DNA from: Nitrosarchaeum sp.
GTDB lineage: Archaea; Thermoproteota; Nitrososphaeria; Nitrososphaerales; Nitrosopumilaceae
DNA: 64,000 nt
Assembly (NCBI GenBank): GCA_023264875.1
Contig: JAHFUX010000002.1
Location: 1 to 64,000, forward strand
Direction: 5' to 3'
Shown here: one piece after another, positions 8,778 to 18,925 of the stretch
Position numbering within the stretch: the first letter of the stretch is position 1
How the letters are laid out: the number at the start of each line of letters is the position of its first letter
Program-made: the position numbers and the translations under genes
The notes under the pieces: model-generated
What the model saw: the letters and a program-made list of their open reading frames with translations, nothing else
Database searches by the model: none
Told to the model about the DNA's origin: nothing

Positions 8778-9527
8778 GACTACGAAAGTACCTACCACTT
8801 CAATTTTTTCAGCGCCTGCTGGGAACATTATTGTGACTTCATTGCCACTAATTTCCACATCGTTCCATTCTTGTCCATCTACAAGTACCATAAAGATACC
8901 GCTAAGAATTGATTCGTCTGGAGTTAATGTGAGTGTTCCATCTTCATCTGCGCTAATTCTAATGATAATTGAGTTATCATTATTGTTGATGCTTGCACCA
9001 GTTACCATCCCACCTGAAATACTGTATGGTACACAATAATCGCCCTTTAGATATATCTCTGAAGAACTACAATTGTCTGAGCTAGCTGAAGCTTCACCCG
9101 TTAATTCAACAAGTACTTTGTTATTTTTTTGAGAAGTTCCATAGTTGACTTTAATGGTGTATGTACCATCATGTTTCCACAATCCACCTTCTGTGTTGAG
9201 AATCGTTTCAAAACTACCGTCACTGCCAACATCTATCTGAGCAATTGTAACGACAGAATTTAATGGACTCACAACAGTAAGTGTTACTGGAAATCCAGAA
9301 ACATTTGCTACTTTACCTTGTACTGTAATTTTGTCATTATGATCATAGGTTGTTCTATCTGTCCAAACAGATATTGGCATATCCATAAGCAACATTTGAT
9401 TTGCTGCCTTTCTTCCATTATCTGCTTCTTCACAACCTACACATGCTTGAGCATATGCTGATGACATGGTTAAAGTACCGACTGCAGTCAAAACGGCTAA
9501 TAGCACGAACGACGTACGGTTGTTCAT
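8676..9527 (-). CDS. PEFG-CTERM surface protein, paralogue 2
   Basis: 283 residues. A signal peptide ends near AYAQA and is followed by CVGCEE, a cysteine pair close to the mature N-terminus. An Ig-like module follows (about 53-140, TDRTTYDHND through TIKVNYG), then a second beta domain, then VVPEFG, a membrane helix and the basic tail KSRLSIMPRY. The final 102 nt are identical to paralogues 3 and 4, while the bodies are strongly diverged. It probably has its own promoter in the short upstream gap. Predicted exported and surface-anchored; ligand unknown. Confidence 0.85.
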   Translation of the reverse strand: MNNRTSFVLLAVLTAVGTLTMSSAYAQACVGCEEADNGRKAANQMLLMDMPISVWTDRTTYDHNDKITVQGKVANVSGFPVTLTVVSPLNSVVTIAQIDVGSDGSFETILNTEGGLWKHDGTYTIKVNYGTSQKNNKVLVELTGEASASSDNCSSSEIYLKGDYCVPYSISGGMVTGASINNNDNSIIIRISADEDGTLTLTPDESILSGIFMVLVDGQEWNDVEISGNEVTIMFPAGAEKIEVVGTFVVPEFGTIAVMILAVAIISIIAVSAKSRLSIMPRY

Positions 9528-9590
9528 CTTATTTGCGAATTGAACCCATCTCTATTTATGTATATTTAAAAAATGGAAAAAGTTGTGAAT

Positions 9591-9692
9591 TTAGTATCTT
9601 GGCATAATGCTTAGTCTTGATTTTGCAGATACTGCAATTATTGATATAATTGCTACTGCTAGAATCATAACTGCGATTGTACCAAATTCTGG
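9591..9692 (-). repeat. 102-nt identical repeat, copy B (3' end of PEFG paralogue 3)
   Basis: Identical to copies A and C over the anchor-coding segment, although the protein body upstream has a different domain order. Confidence 0.95.
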
Positions 9693-10445
9693 AATTACAA
9701 CACCGTCTTTTATTCCGACTTCAATAGAATACTTGTATTTAGGATCGTCGCCTTGTTGAGCTACAATTGTGTACTGACCGTCTTGATTCCATAATGGACC
9801 TCCAGTTGTAATATCTTTAAGAAAATGACTATTTGTATCTAGAATTGGTGCAAATTGATCAACAACAACTACGTTTCCATTAGGTGCTATTACTTTAATT
9901 GTAATACTATTTGCACTGTCTGTAGTTCCCATTATTGTAATTATGTTAGATCCTGCCATTGCATTTGATTCTTTAATTACCAAGCCTTTTCTTTCTGTAG
10001 GTTTTGGTTCAAAAAATCCTGTTTCTAAATTGGATTCAGTTACATCTGTTTCTGAAGTCATACCATTGATTATTTCAACACGAAGTGATGCTTTATACAA
10101 TGAACTTCCATGTGGGCTTTGTTCAACTTTAATTGTATAAAATCCACTCTCTTTCCACATTGGATTTACTTTGAATTCTATGGCAAAGTCCCCATTTGCA
10201 TCAGGTGTTACTTGACCTACACTAATTACATTTAGACTAGGAGAAATTACTGTAAATGTCATATCTGTAATTTGTGACATTGTATGTCCACTTACTGATA
10301 TGGTGTCTGAACCTTCTGAGGCTATAGCTGAAACTGACATTCCTGTCTCTTGAGCAAAAGCATTCTGTTGAATTGAGGTTATTGAAATTATTGACAATGC
10401 TATTAGGGCTAATGTCACTGATGTTGTTGAACGTTTAAAACTCAT
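9591..10445 (-). CDS. PEFG-CTERM surface protein, paralogue 3
   Basis: 284 residues. A signal peptide ends near AFAQE. Two Ig-like modules follow instead of one: about 33-125 (TISVSGH... to YTIKVEQS) and about 160-250 (IITIMGT... to YTIVAQQG). The tail VIPEFG, helix and KSRLSIMPRY follow directly. It lacks the second beta domain seen in paralogues 1, 2 and 4, so the common tail is attached to a different architecture. A tail swap or conversion is one explanation. Confidence 0.85.
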   Translation of the reverse strand: MSFKRSTTSVTLALIALSIISITSIQQNAFAQETGMSVSAIASEGSDTISVSGHTMSQITDMTFTVISPSLNVISVGQVTPDANGDFAIEFKVNPMWKESGFYTIKVEQSPHGSSLYKASLRVEIINGMTSETDVTESNLETGFFEPKPTERKGLVIKESNAMAGSNIITIMGTTDSANSITIKVIAPNGNVVVVDQFAPILDTNSHFLKDITTGGPLWNQDGQYTIVAQQGDDPKYKYSIEVGIKDGVVIPEFGTIAVMILAVAIISIIAVSAKSRLSIMPRY

Positions 10446-10508
10446 TCTAATTTGGAAACGGTTACTTGGTATTTATATATATTTTTAAAAAGAGAAAAAA
10501 AGATGAAT

Positions 10509-10610
10509 TTAGTATCTTGGCATAATGCTTAGTCTTGATTTTGCAGATACTGCAATTATTGATATAATTGCTACTGCTAGAATCATAACTGCGATTGTAC
10601 CAAATTCTGG
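10509..10610 (-). repeat. 102-nt identical repeat, copy C (3' end of PEFG paralogue 4)
   Basis: Identical to copies A and B over 102 nt. The 3' flank is only partly similar to theirs. Confidence 0.95.
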
Positions 10611-11339
10611 GACTACGACAGTACCAATTATCTCGATTTCCTCAGCACCTGCTGGGAATTGTATTGTTAGTGTTCTATCCGTAGATGTTGTTGTTTCCTC
10701 AAAGTCGACTTCTTCTCCGTCTACTAAGACAAAGAATGTATCATCTTGATCACCCATCTTTGCATCAATCAAAGCTCTTGGTAATGTGATGACAAGTGAC
10801 CCGTCCTGACTTGCAGTTATTGCTATTGTCAGGGAGTGTGCTTCTACATCAGGAGTAATGCTAACAAGCTTACCGCCAGTTATCTTGTAGCTGACCATAA
10901 ATTCAGTACCTTCAACTTTTATTTTGGTTCCTTCACTTGGCGTTCCTGTTGATCCGCCGAATGTAAATGTGGTTTCAGCTGTTCGAGATTCGGTTCCATA
11001 GAGTACTGCAATCGTGTATGTTCCTTCAGATTTCATAAGCGCTCCTCCGGCAGTTAATTCAGTATTGAATTTTTTGTCTGAACCAACATCGATTTGTGCA
11101 ACTGATACTAGGTTGCCATTAGGTGCTATTACTCTGAGACTAACAGGATATCCTGAAAGAAGTTCTCTTACTTCTCCAGTTACTAAGATTGTTTCCCCAT
11201 CTGCATACGATGGTTTGTCTGTAGTAACTACGATTGAATCCGCTATTTGTCCAAATGCTGGTGCTATTCCAATACTTGCAATAATAATTGCAGATAAGGT
11301 AAACACCGATAGATGAGTATTCATCATTTTTACGCTCAA
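10509..11339 (-). CDS. PEFG-CTERM surface protein, paralogue 4
   Basis: 276 residues. A signal peptide ends at AFGQ. The Ig-like module (about 36-125) runs from TDKPSYADGE to YTIAVLYG. A second domain (about 140-240) ends EIEIIGTVVVPEFG, matching the layout of paralogues 1 and 2. The anchor helix and KSRLSIMPRY tail follow. It is divergent from the rpoH-rpoB-rpoA operon. Predicted exported, processed at PEFG and attached to membrane lipid or glycan; this is inference from the sorting-signal family. Confidence 0.85.
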   Translation of the reverse strand: MSVKMMNTHLSVFTLSAIIIASIGIAPAFGQIADSIVVTTDKPSYADGETILVTGEVRELLSGYPVSLRVIAPNGNLVSVAQIDVGSDKKFNTELTAGGALMKSEGTYTIAVLYGTESRTAETTFTFGGSTGTPSEGTKIKVEGTEFMVSYKITGGKLVSITPDVEAHSLTIAITASQDGSLVITLPRALIDAKMGDQDDTFFVLVDGEEVDFEETTTSTDRTLTIQFPAGAEEIEIIGTVVVPEFGTIAVMILAVAIISIIAVSAKSRLSIMPRY

Positions 11340-11411
11340 ATTTATCCTATTTAAGGTTGTGAAAAATATTGTTGACTAAAAAGAAAAAAGACTGGTTTTT
11401 GCCGAATTTCA

Positions 11412-11496
11412 GATTAGATATATATTAACCTGAGCGTGAGTTTTTGACAGTTTGTGTGTATTATTTGCTGTTACATTTAATGTTCGTCATGGAGGT
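11412..11496 (+). promoter_or_regulatory. Promoter and ribosome binding site of the RNA polymerase operon
   Basis: The TATA-like gatatatatt near 11417-11426 is followed by about 75 nt to the rpoH ATG, so this transcript probably has a leader. A strong Shine-Dalgarno ggaggt (11491-11496) sits 7 nt before the ATG, unlike the many leaderless-looking genes elsewhere in the window. Confidence 0.7.
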
Positions 11497-11503
11497 TTTG
11501 TAA

Positions 11504-11755
11504 ATGGCAACTAAGAAAAATCAAGTTCTTGTACCTGATCATATCTATGTACCAAAACACGAAATCATTTCAAAACAAGAAGCTGAAGAAGTTTTAAAAA
11601 AATATAATTGCAAACCTACTGAATTACCGTTAATTTTTGTAAATGATCCTGCAATATTGGGGCTAGGTGTTAAACCAGGTGATATGATAAAAATCACAAG
11701 AAAAAGTCCAACTGCTGGTGAGAGTCTTTACTATAGATATGTGGTGGAAGTTTAG
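11504..11755 (+). CDS. rpoH: DNA-directed RNA polymerase subunit H (Rpo5)
   Basis: 83 residues, the usual archaeal length, equivalent to the C-terminal domain of eukaryotic RPB5. Hallmarks include DHIYVPKHEI near the N-terminus and LGVKPGDMIKITRKSPTAGESLYYRYVV at the end. It forms part of the polymerase jaw. The stop codon is directly followed by the rpoB ATG, so the two are translationally coupled. Confidence 0.97.
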   Translation: MATKKNQVLVPDHIYVPKHEIISKQEAEEVLKKYNCKPTELPLIFVNDPAILGLGVKPGDMIKITRKSPTAGESLYYRYVVEV

Positions 11756-14700
11756 ATGGCTGATCCTTCAGTTAAACGTTGGCCAGTAATTCAAGATATA
11801 TTAAAACGTGAAGGTATTGCACGTCAACACCTCAACTCATTTGATGAATTTCTAGAAAGGGGCCTTCAAAGTATTATCAATGAAGTCGGACAAATTGAAA
11901 TTGAAAATGCAGAATATCCTTACAAAATCCAATTAGGTAAAGTCAAGCTTCAACAACCCCGAATGATGGAACTTGATGGTTCTATTACTCATATTACTCC
12001 AGCTGAAGCTAGACTCAGAAACGTTTCTTACTCTGCACCTGTTATGATGGAGGCAAGTGTTGTAGAAGATGGCAAAATCTTAGAATCTAGATTTGTACAT
12101 ATTGGTGATGTGCCAGTAATGGCAAAATCAGATGCTTGCATTTTGCATAATTTTTCAACTCAAAAACTTGTTGAGCATGGAGAAGATCCAAACGATCCTG
12201 GTGGTTATTTTATCATAAATGGTTCTGAGAGAGTTATTGTAGGGCTAGAAGATCTTTCATACAACAAAATAATTGTTGATAGAGAGAGTGTTGGTGGGAA
12301 TACTGTTTTCAAAGCTAAAGTTTATTCTTCTATTGTTGGTTATCGTGCAAAACTAGAACTAGTTATGAAAAATGATGGTTTAATTGTTGCACGAATTCCT
12401 GGTTCTCCTGTTGATATTCCAGTTGTTACTCTAACAAGAGCACTTGGATTAGAATCTGATAGGGAGATTGCAGCAGCGGTTTCACTTGTAGATGAAATTC
12501 AAAATGAATTAGAAGGTTCATTTGAAAAAGCAGGTGATGTACCTACAGCAAAAGATGCAATTGTTTACATCAGTAAAAGAATTGCACCTGGAATGTTAGA
12601 GGAGTTCCAAATTAAACGTGCAGAGACACTTTTGGATTGGGGATTATTGCCACACTTGGGCAAACATCCTGAAAATAGAAAGGAAAAGGCTCAATTTCTC
12701 GGCGAAGCTGCATGTAAATTATTAGAGCTTAAACTAGGTTGGATTTCTCCTGATGATAAAGATCACTATGGAAACAAAGTAATTAAATTTGCAGGACAAA
12801 TGTTAGCTGATCTTTTCAGAACTGCTTTTAGAAATTTGGTTCGAGATATGAAATACCAATTAGAAAGATCTGGTCAGAAAAGAGGTATAAACGCAGTTGC
12901 TGCAGCAATTCGTCCTGGAATTATCACTGATAAATTAAACAACGCTATTGCAACAGGAAACTGGGGTCGAGGTCGTGTTGGTGTAACTCAATTACTTGAT
13001 AGAACAAATTATCTTTCTACTATTAGTCATCTTAGAAGAATCCAATCCCCTCTTAGTAGAACTCAGCCAAACTTTGAGGCAAGAGATTTACACGCTACAC
13101 ATTTTGGAAGAATCTGTCCAAGTGAAACCCCTGAGGGCTCTAACTGTGGTCTTGTAAAAAATTTAGCACTTTCTGGAATTATCTCTGTAAATGTTCCATC
13201 AGAAGAAATTGTTGAGAAACTCTATGATCTTGGAACAATTCATTTCTTTGATGCAAAAGAAGATGTAAAAAAAGATGGAGCTAGAATATTTGTTGATGGT
13301 AGATTAATTGGGTATTACAAAGATGGTTCTCAACTAGCAGAATCTCTTAGAGAACTAAGAAGAAACTCCAAAATTCATCCTCATGTTGGAATTTCATTTC
13401 ATAAATCAGAAATTGAAGGCTCAACAAAAAGACTTTATGTTAATTGTAATGCAGGACGTGTTTTACGTCCGTTAATTATAATTAAAGATAACAAACCATT
13501 ATTGACACAAGATCTTTTAGATAAAATTTCCAAGAAACTACTTTCATGGACTGATTTGTTACGTATGGGAGTATTGGAAATGATCGATGCAAATGAAGAA
13601 GAAAATTGCTATATTACATTAGATGAAAAAGATGCAAAGAAACATACTCATCTTGAAGTATTTCCACCAGCAATTTTAGGTGCAGGTGCATCTATTATTC
13701 CATATCCAGAACATAATCAATCTCCAAGAAATACATACGAATCTGCAATGGCAAAACAAAGTTTAGGATTTTCCACTCCTATGATGAATACCAGTACTTA
13801 TGTAAGACAACATTTGATGTTGTATCCACAAACACCTATTGTTAATACAAAAGCAATGAAATTATTGGGATTAGAAGACAGACCAGCTGGCCAAAATTGT
13901 GTTGTAGCAGTATTACCATTTGATGGTTATAATATTGAAGATGCTATTGTACTAAGTAAAGCATCTGTTGACCGAGGTTTAGGTCGAACTTTCTTCTTTA
14001 GAATTTATGATGCTGAAGCAAAACAATACCCCGGTGGAATGCGTGATACTTTTGAAATTCCAAATGCTGAGGATAATATCAGAGGATACAAAGGAGAAAA
14101 AGCTTATCGATTATTAGAAGAAGATGGAGTTGTTGCATCCGAATCTCCTGTTCATGGTGGAGATATACTAATTGGAAAAACTAGTCCTCCAAGATTTATG
14201 GAAGAATATAGAGAATTTGAATCAACAGGTCCTTACCGAAGAGACACTTCAATTGGAGTAAGACCATCTGAAACTGGTGTTGTTGATACTGTTGTAATGA
14301 CACAATCTAATGAAGGTGGAAAAATGTACAAGATTAGAGTTAGAGATATGAGAATTCCGGAAATCGGTGATAAATTTGCATCTAGACATGGACAAAAGGG
14401 TGTACTCGGAATTTTAGCAAAGGCCGAAGATTTACCATATACTGCAGATGGCATCTCACCAGATGTATTGATCAATCCACACGCATTTCCTTCTAGAATG
14501 ACTGTTGGAATGTTCATGGAATCAATTTGTGGTAAAGCTGCAGCATTAAGAGGAAGCCAATTTGACGGTTCTGCATTTGTTGGTGAAAAAATGGAAGAAG
14601 TCAAACCCGTAATGGATGTTGCTGGATTCAAATATTCTGGTAAAGAAATAATGTATGATGGAAGAACTGGTAAATCATTTCCAGTAGAAGTTTTCATTGG

Positions 14701-15103
14701 AGTAGTATACTATCAAAAATTACACCATATGGTTGCAGACAAAATTCATGCAAGAGCTCGTGGACAAGTCCAGATGTTAACTAAGCAGCCAACTGAAGGT
14801 AGGGCAAGAGGTGGTGGATTAAGATTTGGTGAAATGGAGCGAGATTGTTTGATAGCATATGGTGCATCAATGATTCTTAAAGATAGATTACTTGATGAAT
14901 CTGATAAAGCCGATATTTTTGTTTGTGAGAGATGTGGATTAGTTGCATATCATGATGTTAAACAAAGAAAATATGTATGCCGAGTTTGCGGTGATAAAGC
15001 TAAAGTTTCATCCGTATCTGTTGCATATGCCTTCAAACTTTTGTTACAAGAAATGCAAAGTTTGAATGTGGCTCCAAGATTGCTCATAAAGGAGAAAGTA
15101 TAA
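11756..15103 (+). CDS. rpoB: DNA-directed RNA polymerase subunit B (Rpo2), unsplit
   Basis: 1115 residues in one frame, covering both the B'' and B' portions that are separate genes in many euryarchaea. Visible landmarks are the lobe/fork segment SETPEGSNCGLVKNLALSG, the hybrid-binding GDKFASRHGQKGVLG, and a C-terminal zinc ribbon (CERCGLVAYH, then CRVCG). It supplies half of the catalytic cleft. It sits in rpoH-rpoB-rpoA with zero to one-base junctions. Confidence 0.98.
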   Translation: MADPSVKRWPVIQDILKREGIARQHLNSFDEFLERGLQSIINEVGQIEIENAEYPYKIQLGKVKLQQPRMMELDGSITHITPAEARLRNVSYSAPVMMEASVVEDGKILESRFVHIGDVPVMAKSDACILHNFSTQKLVEHGEDPNDPGGYFIINGSERVIVGLEDLSYNKIIVDRESVGGNTVFKAKVYSSIVGYRAKLELVMKNDGLIVARIPGSPVDIPVVTLTRALGLESDREIAAAVSLVDEIQNELEGSFEKAGDVPTAKDAIVYISKRIAPGMLEEFQIKRAETLLDWGLLPHLGKHPENRKEKAQFLGEAACKLLELKLGWISPDDKDHYGNKVIKFAGQMLADLFRTAFRNLVRDMKYQLERSGQKRGINAVAAAIRPGIITDKLNNAIATGNWGRGRVGVTQLLDRTNYLSTISHLRRIQSPLSRTQPNFEARDLHATHFGRICPSETPEGSNCGLVKNLALSGIISVNVPSEEIVEKLYDLGTIHFFDAKEDVKKDGARIFVDGRLIGYYKDGSQLAESLRELRRNSKIHPHVGISFHKSEIEGSTKRLYVNCNAGRVLRPLIIIKDNKPLLTQDLLDKISKKLLSWTDLLRMGVLEMIDANEEENCYITLDEKDAKKHTHLEVFPPAILGAGASIIPYPEHNQSPRNTYESAMAKQSLGFSTPMMNTSTYVRQHLMLYPQTPIVNTKAMKLLGLEDRPAGQNCVVAVLPFDGYNIEDAIVLSKASVDRGLGRTFFFRIYDAEAKQYPGGMRDTFEIPNAEDNIRGYKGEKAYRLLEEDGVVASESPVHGGDILIGKTSPPRFMEEYREFESTGPYRRDTSIGVRPSETGVVDTVVMTQSNEGGKMYKIRVRDMRIPEIGDKFASRHGQKGVLGILAKAEDLPYTADGISPDVLINPHAFPSRMTVGMFMESICGKAAALRGSQFDGSAFVGEKMEEVKPVMDVAGFKYSGKEIMYDGRTGKSFPVEVFIGVVYYQKLHHMVADKIHARARGQVQMLTKQPTEGRARGGGLRFGEMERDCLIAYGASMILKDRLLDESDKADIFVCERCGLVAYHDVKQRKYVCRVCGDKAKVSSVSVAYAFKLLLQEMQSLNVAPRLLIKEKV

Positions 15104-18100
15104 TGTCGATTCAAGCAATCAAATCAATTGACGCAATAAGATTTTCAGTTTGGTCTCCAACAGAAATCCGAAAATACTCTGTTGCAGAAATTACTGCTCC
15201 TGAAACATATGATGAGGATGGAATGCCTGTTCAAGGAGGGCTCATGGATGGTAGACTTGGTACACTTGAACCAGGACAAAAATGTCTGACATGTGGAAAC
15301 ACTGCTGCTAGATGTCCGGGGCACTTTGGTCATATTGAACTTGCTGAACCTGTTTTACATATTGCATTTATTGATAATATTTACAAGCTTTTACAATCTA
15401 CTTGTCGTTCTTGTGCAAGACTCAAAGTTCCGCAAGAAGATCTAGATGAATTTAGAAAGATTAAAGAAAAACATGCAGCATACACTGTAATTTCAGAAAA
15501 ACGTATTCCAGAACAAATTATCGAAAAAGCAAAAAAAGCAAAAGAATGTCCTCATTGTGGTAAAACTCAGTATGAACTAATCTTTACAAAACCAACTATT
15601 TTTGTTGAAAAAACAGAGATAGGTGAACACAGATTACTCCCAATTACAATCCGAGAAAGATTCTCTCAAATTATTGATGATGATCTTAATCTTTTAGCAT
15701 ATGATCCTGTTACTGCAAGACCTGAATGGTTTATTCTACAAGTTTTGCCTGTTCCACCAGTAACTGTAAGACCATCTATTATTCTTGAAACTGGAATTAG
15801 ATCTGAAGATGATTTAACACACAAAATGGTAGATATTATCAGAGTTAATCAAAGACTAAAAGAAAGTAAGGAAGCTGGAACTCCTCCATTAATTGTTCAA
15901 GATTTAGTAGATTTGTTACAATATCATGCAACTACATATTTTGATAATGAAGTCTCTGGTATTCCACAAGCTCATCATCGTTCAGGACGTCCACTAAAGA
16001 CATTAACTCAAAGACTCAAAGGAAAAGAAGGAAGATTCAGAGGATCATTATCTGGAAAAAGAGTTGATTTTTCAAGTAGAACTGTGATCTCACCTGATCC
16101 TAACTTGGACTTGTCCGAAGTAGGAGTTCCTGAACAAGTTGCAATGAAACTAACAATTCCTGAAATTGTCACTGAATGGAATATTGAAAGAATGAGAAAA
16201 CTTGTAATTAATGGTCCAAACCAATTTCCTGGTGTAAATTATATCGTTAGACCTGACGGTGTTAAAATCAGACTTGATTTTGTTGAAGATCGTTCTACAA
16301 TAGCTGAAACATTAGAGATTGGATATCTTGTAGAGAGACATCTTGCTAATGGTGATATTGTCATGTTCAATAGACAACCATCTCTTCACCAAATGTCAAT
16401 CATGGCCCATTATGTAAGAGTACTTCCAGGAAAGACTTTCAGATTACATCCATCTGTATGTCCTCCATATAACGCAGACTTTGATGGTGATGAGATGAAT
16501 CTTCACGTCCCTCAAAGTGAAGAAGCTAGAGCAGAAGCAATTCTATTGATGAGGGTACAAGATCAATTAATCTCTCCAAGATATGGTGGTCCAATAATTG
16601 GAGCACTAAGAGACTTTGTTACTGGCGCATATCTTTTAACAAAAGATGGTACTACTCTAACCCCACAAGAGTTTTACAATTATGCAATGCTTGGTGGATT
16701 TACTGATAAACTTCCAAAACCTGCAACAAAAACTAAAGATGGTTTAATGTACACCGGTAAACAACTATTCTCATTATTCTTACCAAAAGACTTCAACTAT
16801 GTAATTACATCAAAGTGGTCAAAGGGAACAAAAGGTGCTCAAAAAGATGTTGTAATTAAAAACGGTGAACTAATTAGCGGTGTAATTGATAAATCATCAA
16901 TAGGTGCAGAAGAACCCGAAAGTGTATTGCATAGAATTGCAAAAGATTACGGAAACACCAAAGCAAAGAACTTCTTGAACTCTATTCTAATTATAGTAAA
17001 ACAATACATCACTCATTATGGTTTTAGCTATGGTTACGCTGATCTTGAAGTGCCAGAAAAAGAAAAACAACAGATTCTAGATGATATTCAAGAGACATAT
17101 GGTATCATATCTGATCTTACTTCTCAATATGAAAAAGGAACCCTAAAACTAACCAGAGGAATGAGACCTGAAGAAGCATTAGAAGCATACATTGTTAATG
17201 AATTGGGAAAAGCAAGAGATAAAGCTGGAATGACTGCAGATCAATCCCTTGATCAAAGTAATGCTGGAAGAATCATGGCTACAACTGGTGCAAGAGGTTC
17301 ATCACTTAACATTGGTCAGATGGCAGGTGCATTAGGACAACAATCAAGACGTGGAAATAGATTACATGATGGTTACAATAATCGTGCATTACCTCATTAT
17401 CAAGAACATGACAATAATCCAGATGCACATGGATTTGTAAAATCAAATTATAGAGAAGGTTTGTCTGCACTTGAATTCTTTTTCCATGCGATGGGAGGAA
17501 GAGAAGGACTAGTAGACACTGCAGTTAGAACACAACAAAGTGGATACATGCAGCGTAGATTGATCAATGCATTAGAGCATATTAGATTAGAATATGATGG
17601 AACAGTTAGAGACCCACACGGTCATATTATTCAATTCCTTTATGGTGAAGATGGAATAGATGTAGCAAAAAGTGATCATGGTGAAGCATTTAATGTTAAT
17701 AGATTAATTGAATCCCAAACAATTATTGATTCTGGTAAGAAAGCAACTAGGGAAGAGATTATAGAGTTATCAAAGAAATACACAAAGACATTCAATCCAA
17801 GATTAAAACAACTTGTATCTGATGGATTGTTAGATTCCAAATTAAGTAAAGAAGGTGCAGAAATTGTTTGTAAAAAAGGATTATCCTTATACAACAAAGC
17901 CAAAGTTGAGCCTGGTCAAGCAGTAGGAATCATCACCGCACAATCAATTGGTGAACCTGGTACTCAGATGACATTAAGAACATTCCACTTTGCAGGAATT
18001 GCAGAAAGAAACGTAACCTTGGGTCTTCCAAGATTGATAGAACTTGTTGATGCAAGAAAAAAACCAGTTACTCCAACTATGGATATTTATCTTGATAACG

Positions 18101-18894
18101 AATCAAAAAAATCTAGAGAAAAAGCTATAGATGTTGCAAGAAATGTTTTGCAAACCAAAGTAAGTGCATTAATTTCTGACAGTGAAACTGATTATACTTC
18201 TCAGATCAAATTAATTTTGAGTGCAAATAGACTCAAAGAAAGAGGATGCACTGTTAGTGAAGTAGAAGCAGCGTTACAATCAAACAAAAAATTCAAAATT
18301 GAAACAACAGGCGATTTAATCACTCTGAAATTAGTTGAAGAATCAGATGCTCCAACTGTAATTGCAATTAGAAATAAAGTACTCAATACTACTGTTAAGG
18401 GAGTTCCAGATATTGAACGAGTAACCTTAGTTCAAAAAGATGATGAATGGGTAATTCAAACAACTGGTTCAAACATAGCCAAAGTACTTGAAGTTTCAGG
18501 AATTGACAAGAAAAATGTTCGAACAAACAATGTATTTGAGATTGCAGGTACGTTGGGAATTGAAGCATCACGAAATGCCTTGATTAATGAGCTAAACAGT
18601 ACTCTAGAAGATCAAGGTTTAGAAGTTGATAATAGGTATATCATGTTAGTATCTGATTTAATGTGCTCTAGAGGTTACATGCAACAAATTGGCAGACATG
18701 GAATTGCTGGAACCAAAGACAGTGTTCTTGCAAGAGCTGCATTTGAAATTACTGTTCCAACTATTGCACATGCTGCATTGGCTGGTGAAGTTGAGCAACT
18801 CAAAGGTATTACTGAAAACGTTATTGTTGGAAGCATGATTCCAATCGGAAGTGGAACTGTAGATCTTTACATGCAAGTCTCCAAAAAGAAATGA
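15103..18894 (+). CDS. rpoA: DNA-directed RNA polymerase subunit A (Rpo1), unsplit A'-A''
   Basis: 1263 residues, covering A' and A'' in one polypeptide. The N-terminal zinc site is CLTCGNTAARCPGHFGH. The catalytic magnesium loop NADFDGDEMNLH is present. The bridge-helix/trigger-loop region includes QSIGEPGTQMTLRTFH in the A'' half. Most other archaea split this gene, while thaumarchaea are known to carry the fused form, so this supports the taxonomic call. It starts on the last base of the rpoB stop (TAATG). Confidence 0.98.
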   Translation: MSIQAIKSIDAIRFSVWSPTEIRKYSVAEITAPETYDEDGMPVQGGLMDGRLGTLEPGQKCLTCGNTAARCPGHFGHIELAEPVLHIAFIDNIYKLLQSTCRSCARLKVPQEDLDEFRKIKEKHAAYTVISEKRIPEQIIEKAKKAKECPHCGKTQYELIFTKPTIFVEKTEIGEHRLLPITIRERFSQIIDDDLNLLAYDPVTARPEWFILQVLPVPPVTVRPSIILETGIRSEDDLTHKMVDIIRVNQRLKESKEAGTPPLIVQDLVDLLQYHATTYFDNEVSGIPQAHHRSGRPLKTLTQRLKGKEGRFRGSLSGKRVDFSSRTVISPDPNLDLSEVGVPEQVAMKLTIPEIVTEWNIERMRKLVINGPNQFPGVNYIVRPDGVKIRLDFVEDRSTIAETLEIGYLVERHLANGDIVMFNRQPSLHQMSIMAHYVRVLPGKTFRLHPSVCPPYNADFDGDEMNLHVPQSEEARAEAILLMRVQDQLISPRYGGPIIGALRDFVTGAYLLTKDGTTLTPQEFYNYAMLGGFTDKLPKPATKTKDGLMYTGKQLFSLFLPKDFNYVITSKWSKGTKGAQKDVVIKNGELISGVIDKSSIGAEEPESVLHRIAKDYGNTKAKNFLNSILIIVKQYITHYGFSYGYADLEVPEKEKQQILDDIQETYGIISDLTSQYEKGTLKLTRGMRPEEALEAYIVNELGKARDKAGMTADQSLDQSNAGRIMATTGARGSSLNIGQMAGALGQQSRRGNRLHDGYNNRALPHYQEHDNNPDAHGFVKSNYREGLSALEFFFHAMGGREGLVDTAVRTQQSGYMQRRLINALEHIRLEYDGTVRDPHGHIIQFLYGEDGIDVAKSDHGEAFNVNRLIESQTIIDSGKKATREEIIELSKKYTKTFNPRLKQLVSDGLLDSKLSKEGAEIVCKKGLSLYNKAKVEPGQAVGIITAQSIGEPGTQMTLRTFHFAGIAERNVTLGLPRLIELVDARKKPVTPTMDIYLDNESKKSREKAIDVARNVLQTKVSALISDSETDYTSQIKLILSANRLKERGCTVSEVEAALQSNKKFKIETTGDLITLKLVEESDAPTVIAIRNKVLNTTVKGVPDIERVTLVQKDDEWVIQTTGSNIAKVLEVSGIDKKNVRTNNVFEIAGTLGIEASRNALINELNSTLEDQGLEVDNRYIMLVSDLMCSRGYMQQIGRHGIAGTKDSVLARAAFEITVPTIAHAALAGEVEQLKGITENVIVGSMIPIGSGTVDLYMQVSKKK

Positions 18895-18925
18895 GGATCC
18901 AATAAAATATTATAATGTGATACTG

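Noticed and set aside
14233-14697. 154-aa minus-strand frame inside rpoB.
   Set aside because: It is the antisense shadow of a highly conserved coding region and has no independent signals.
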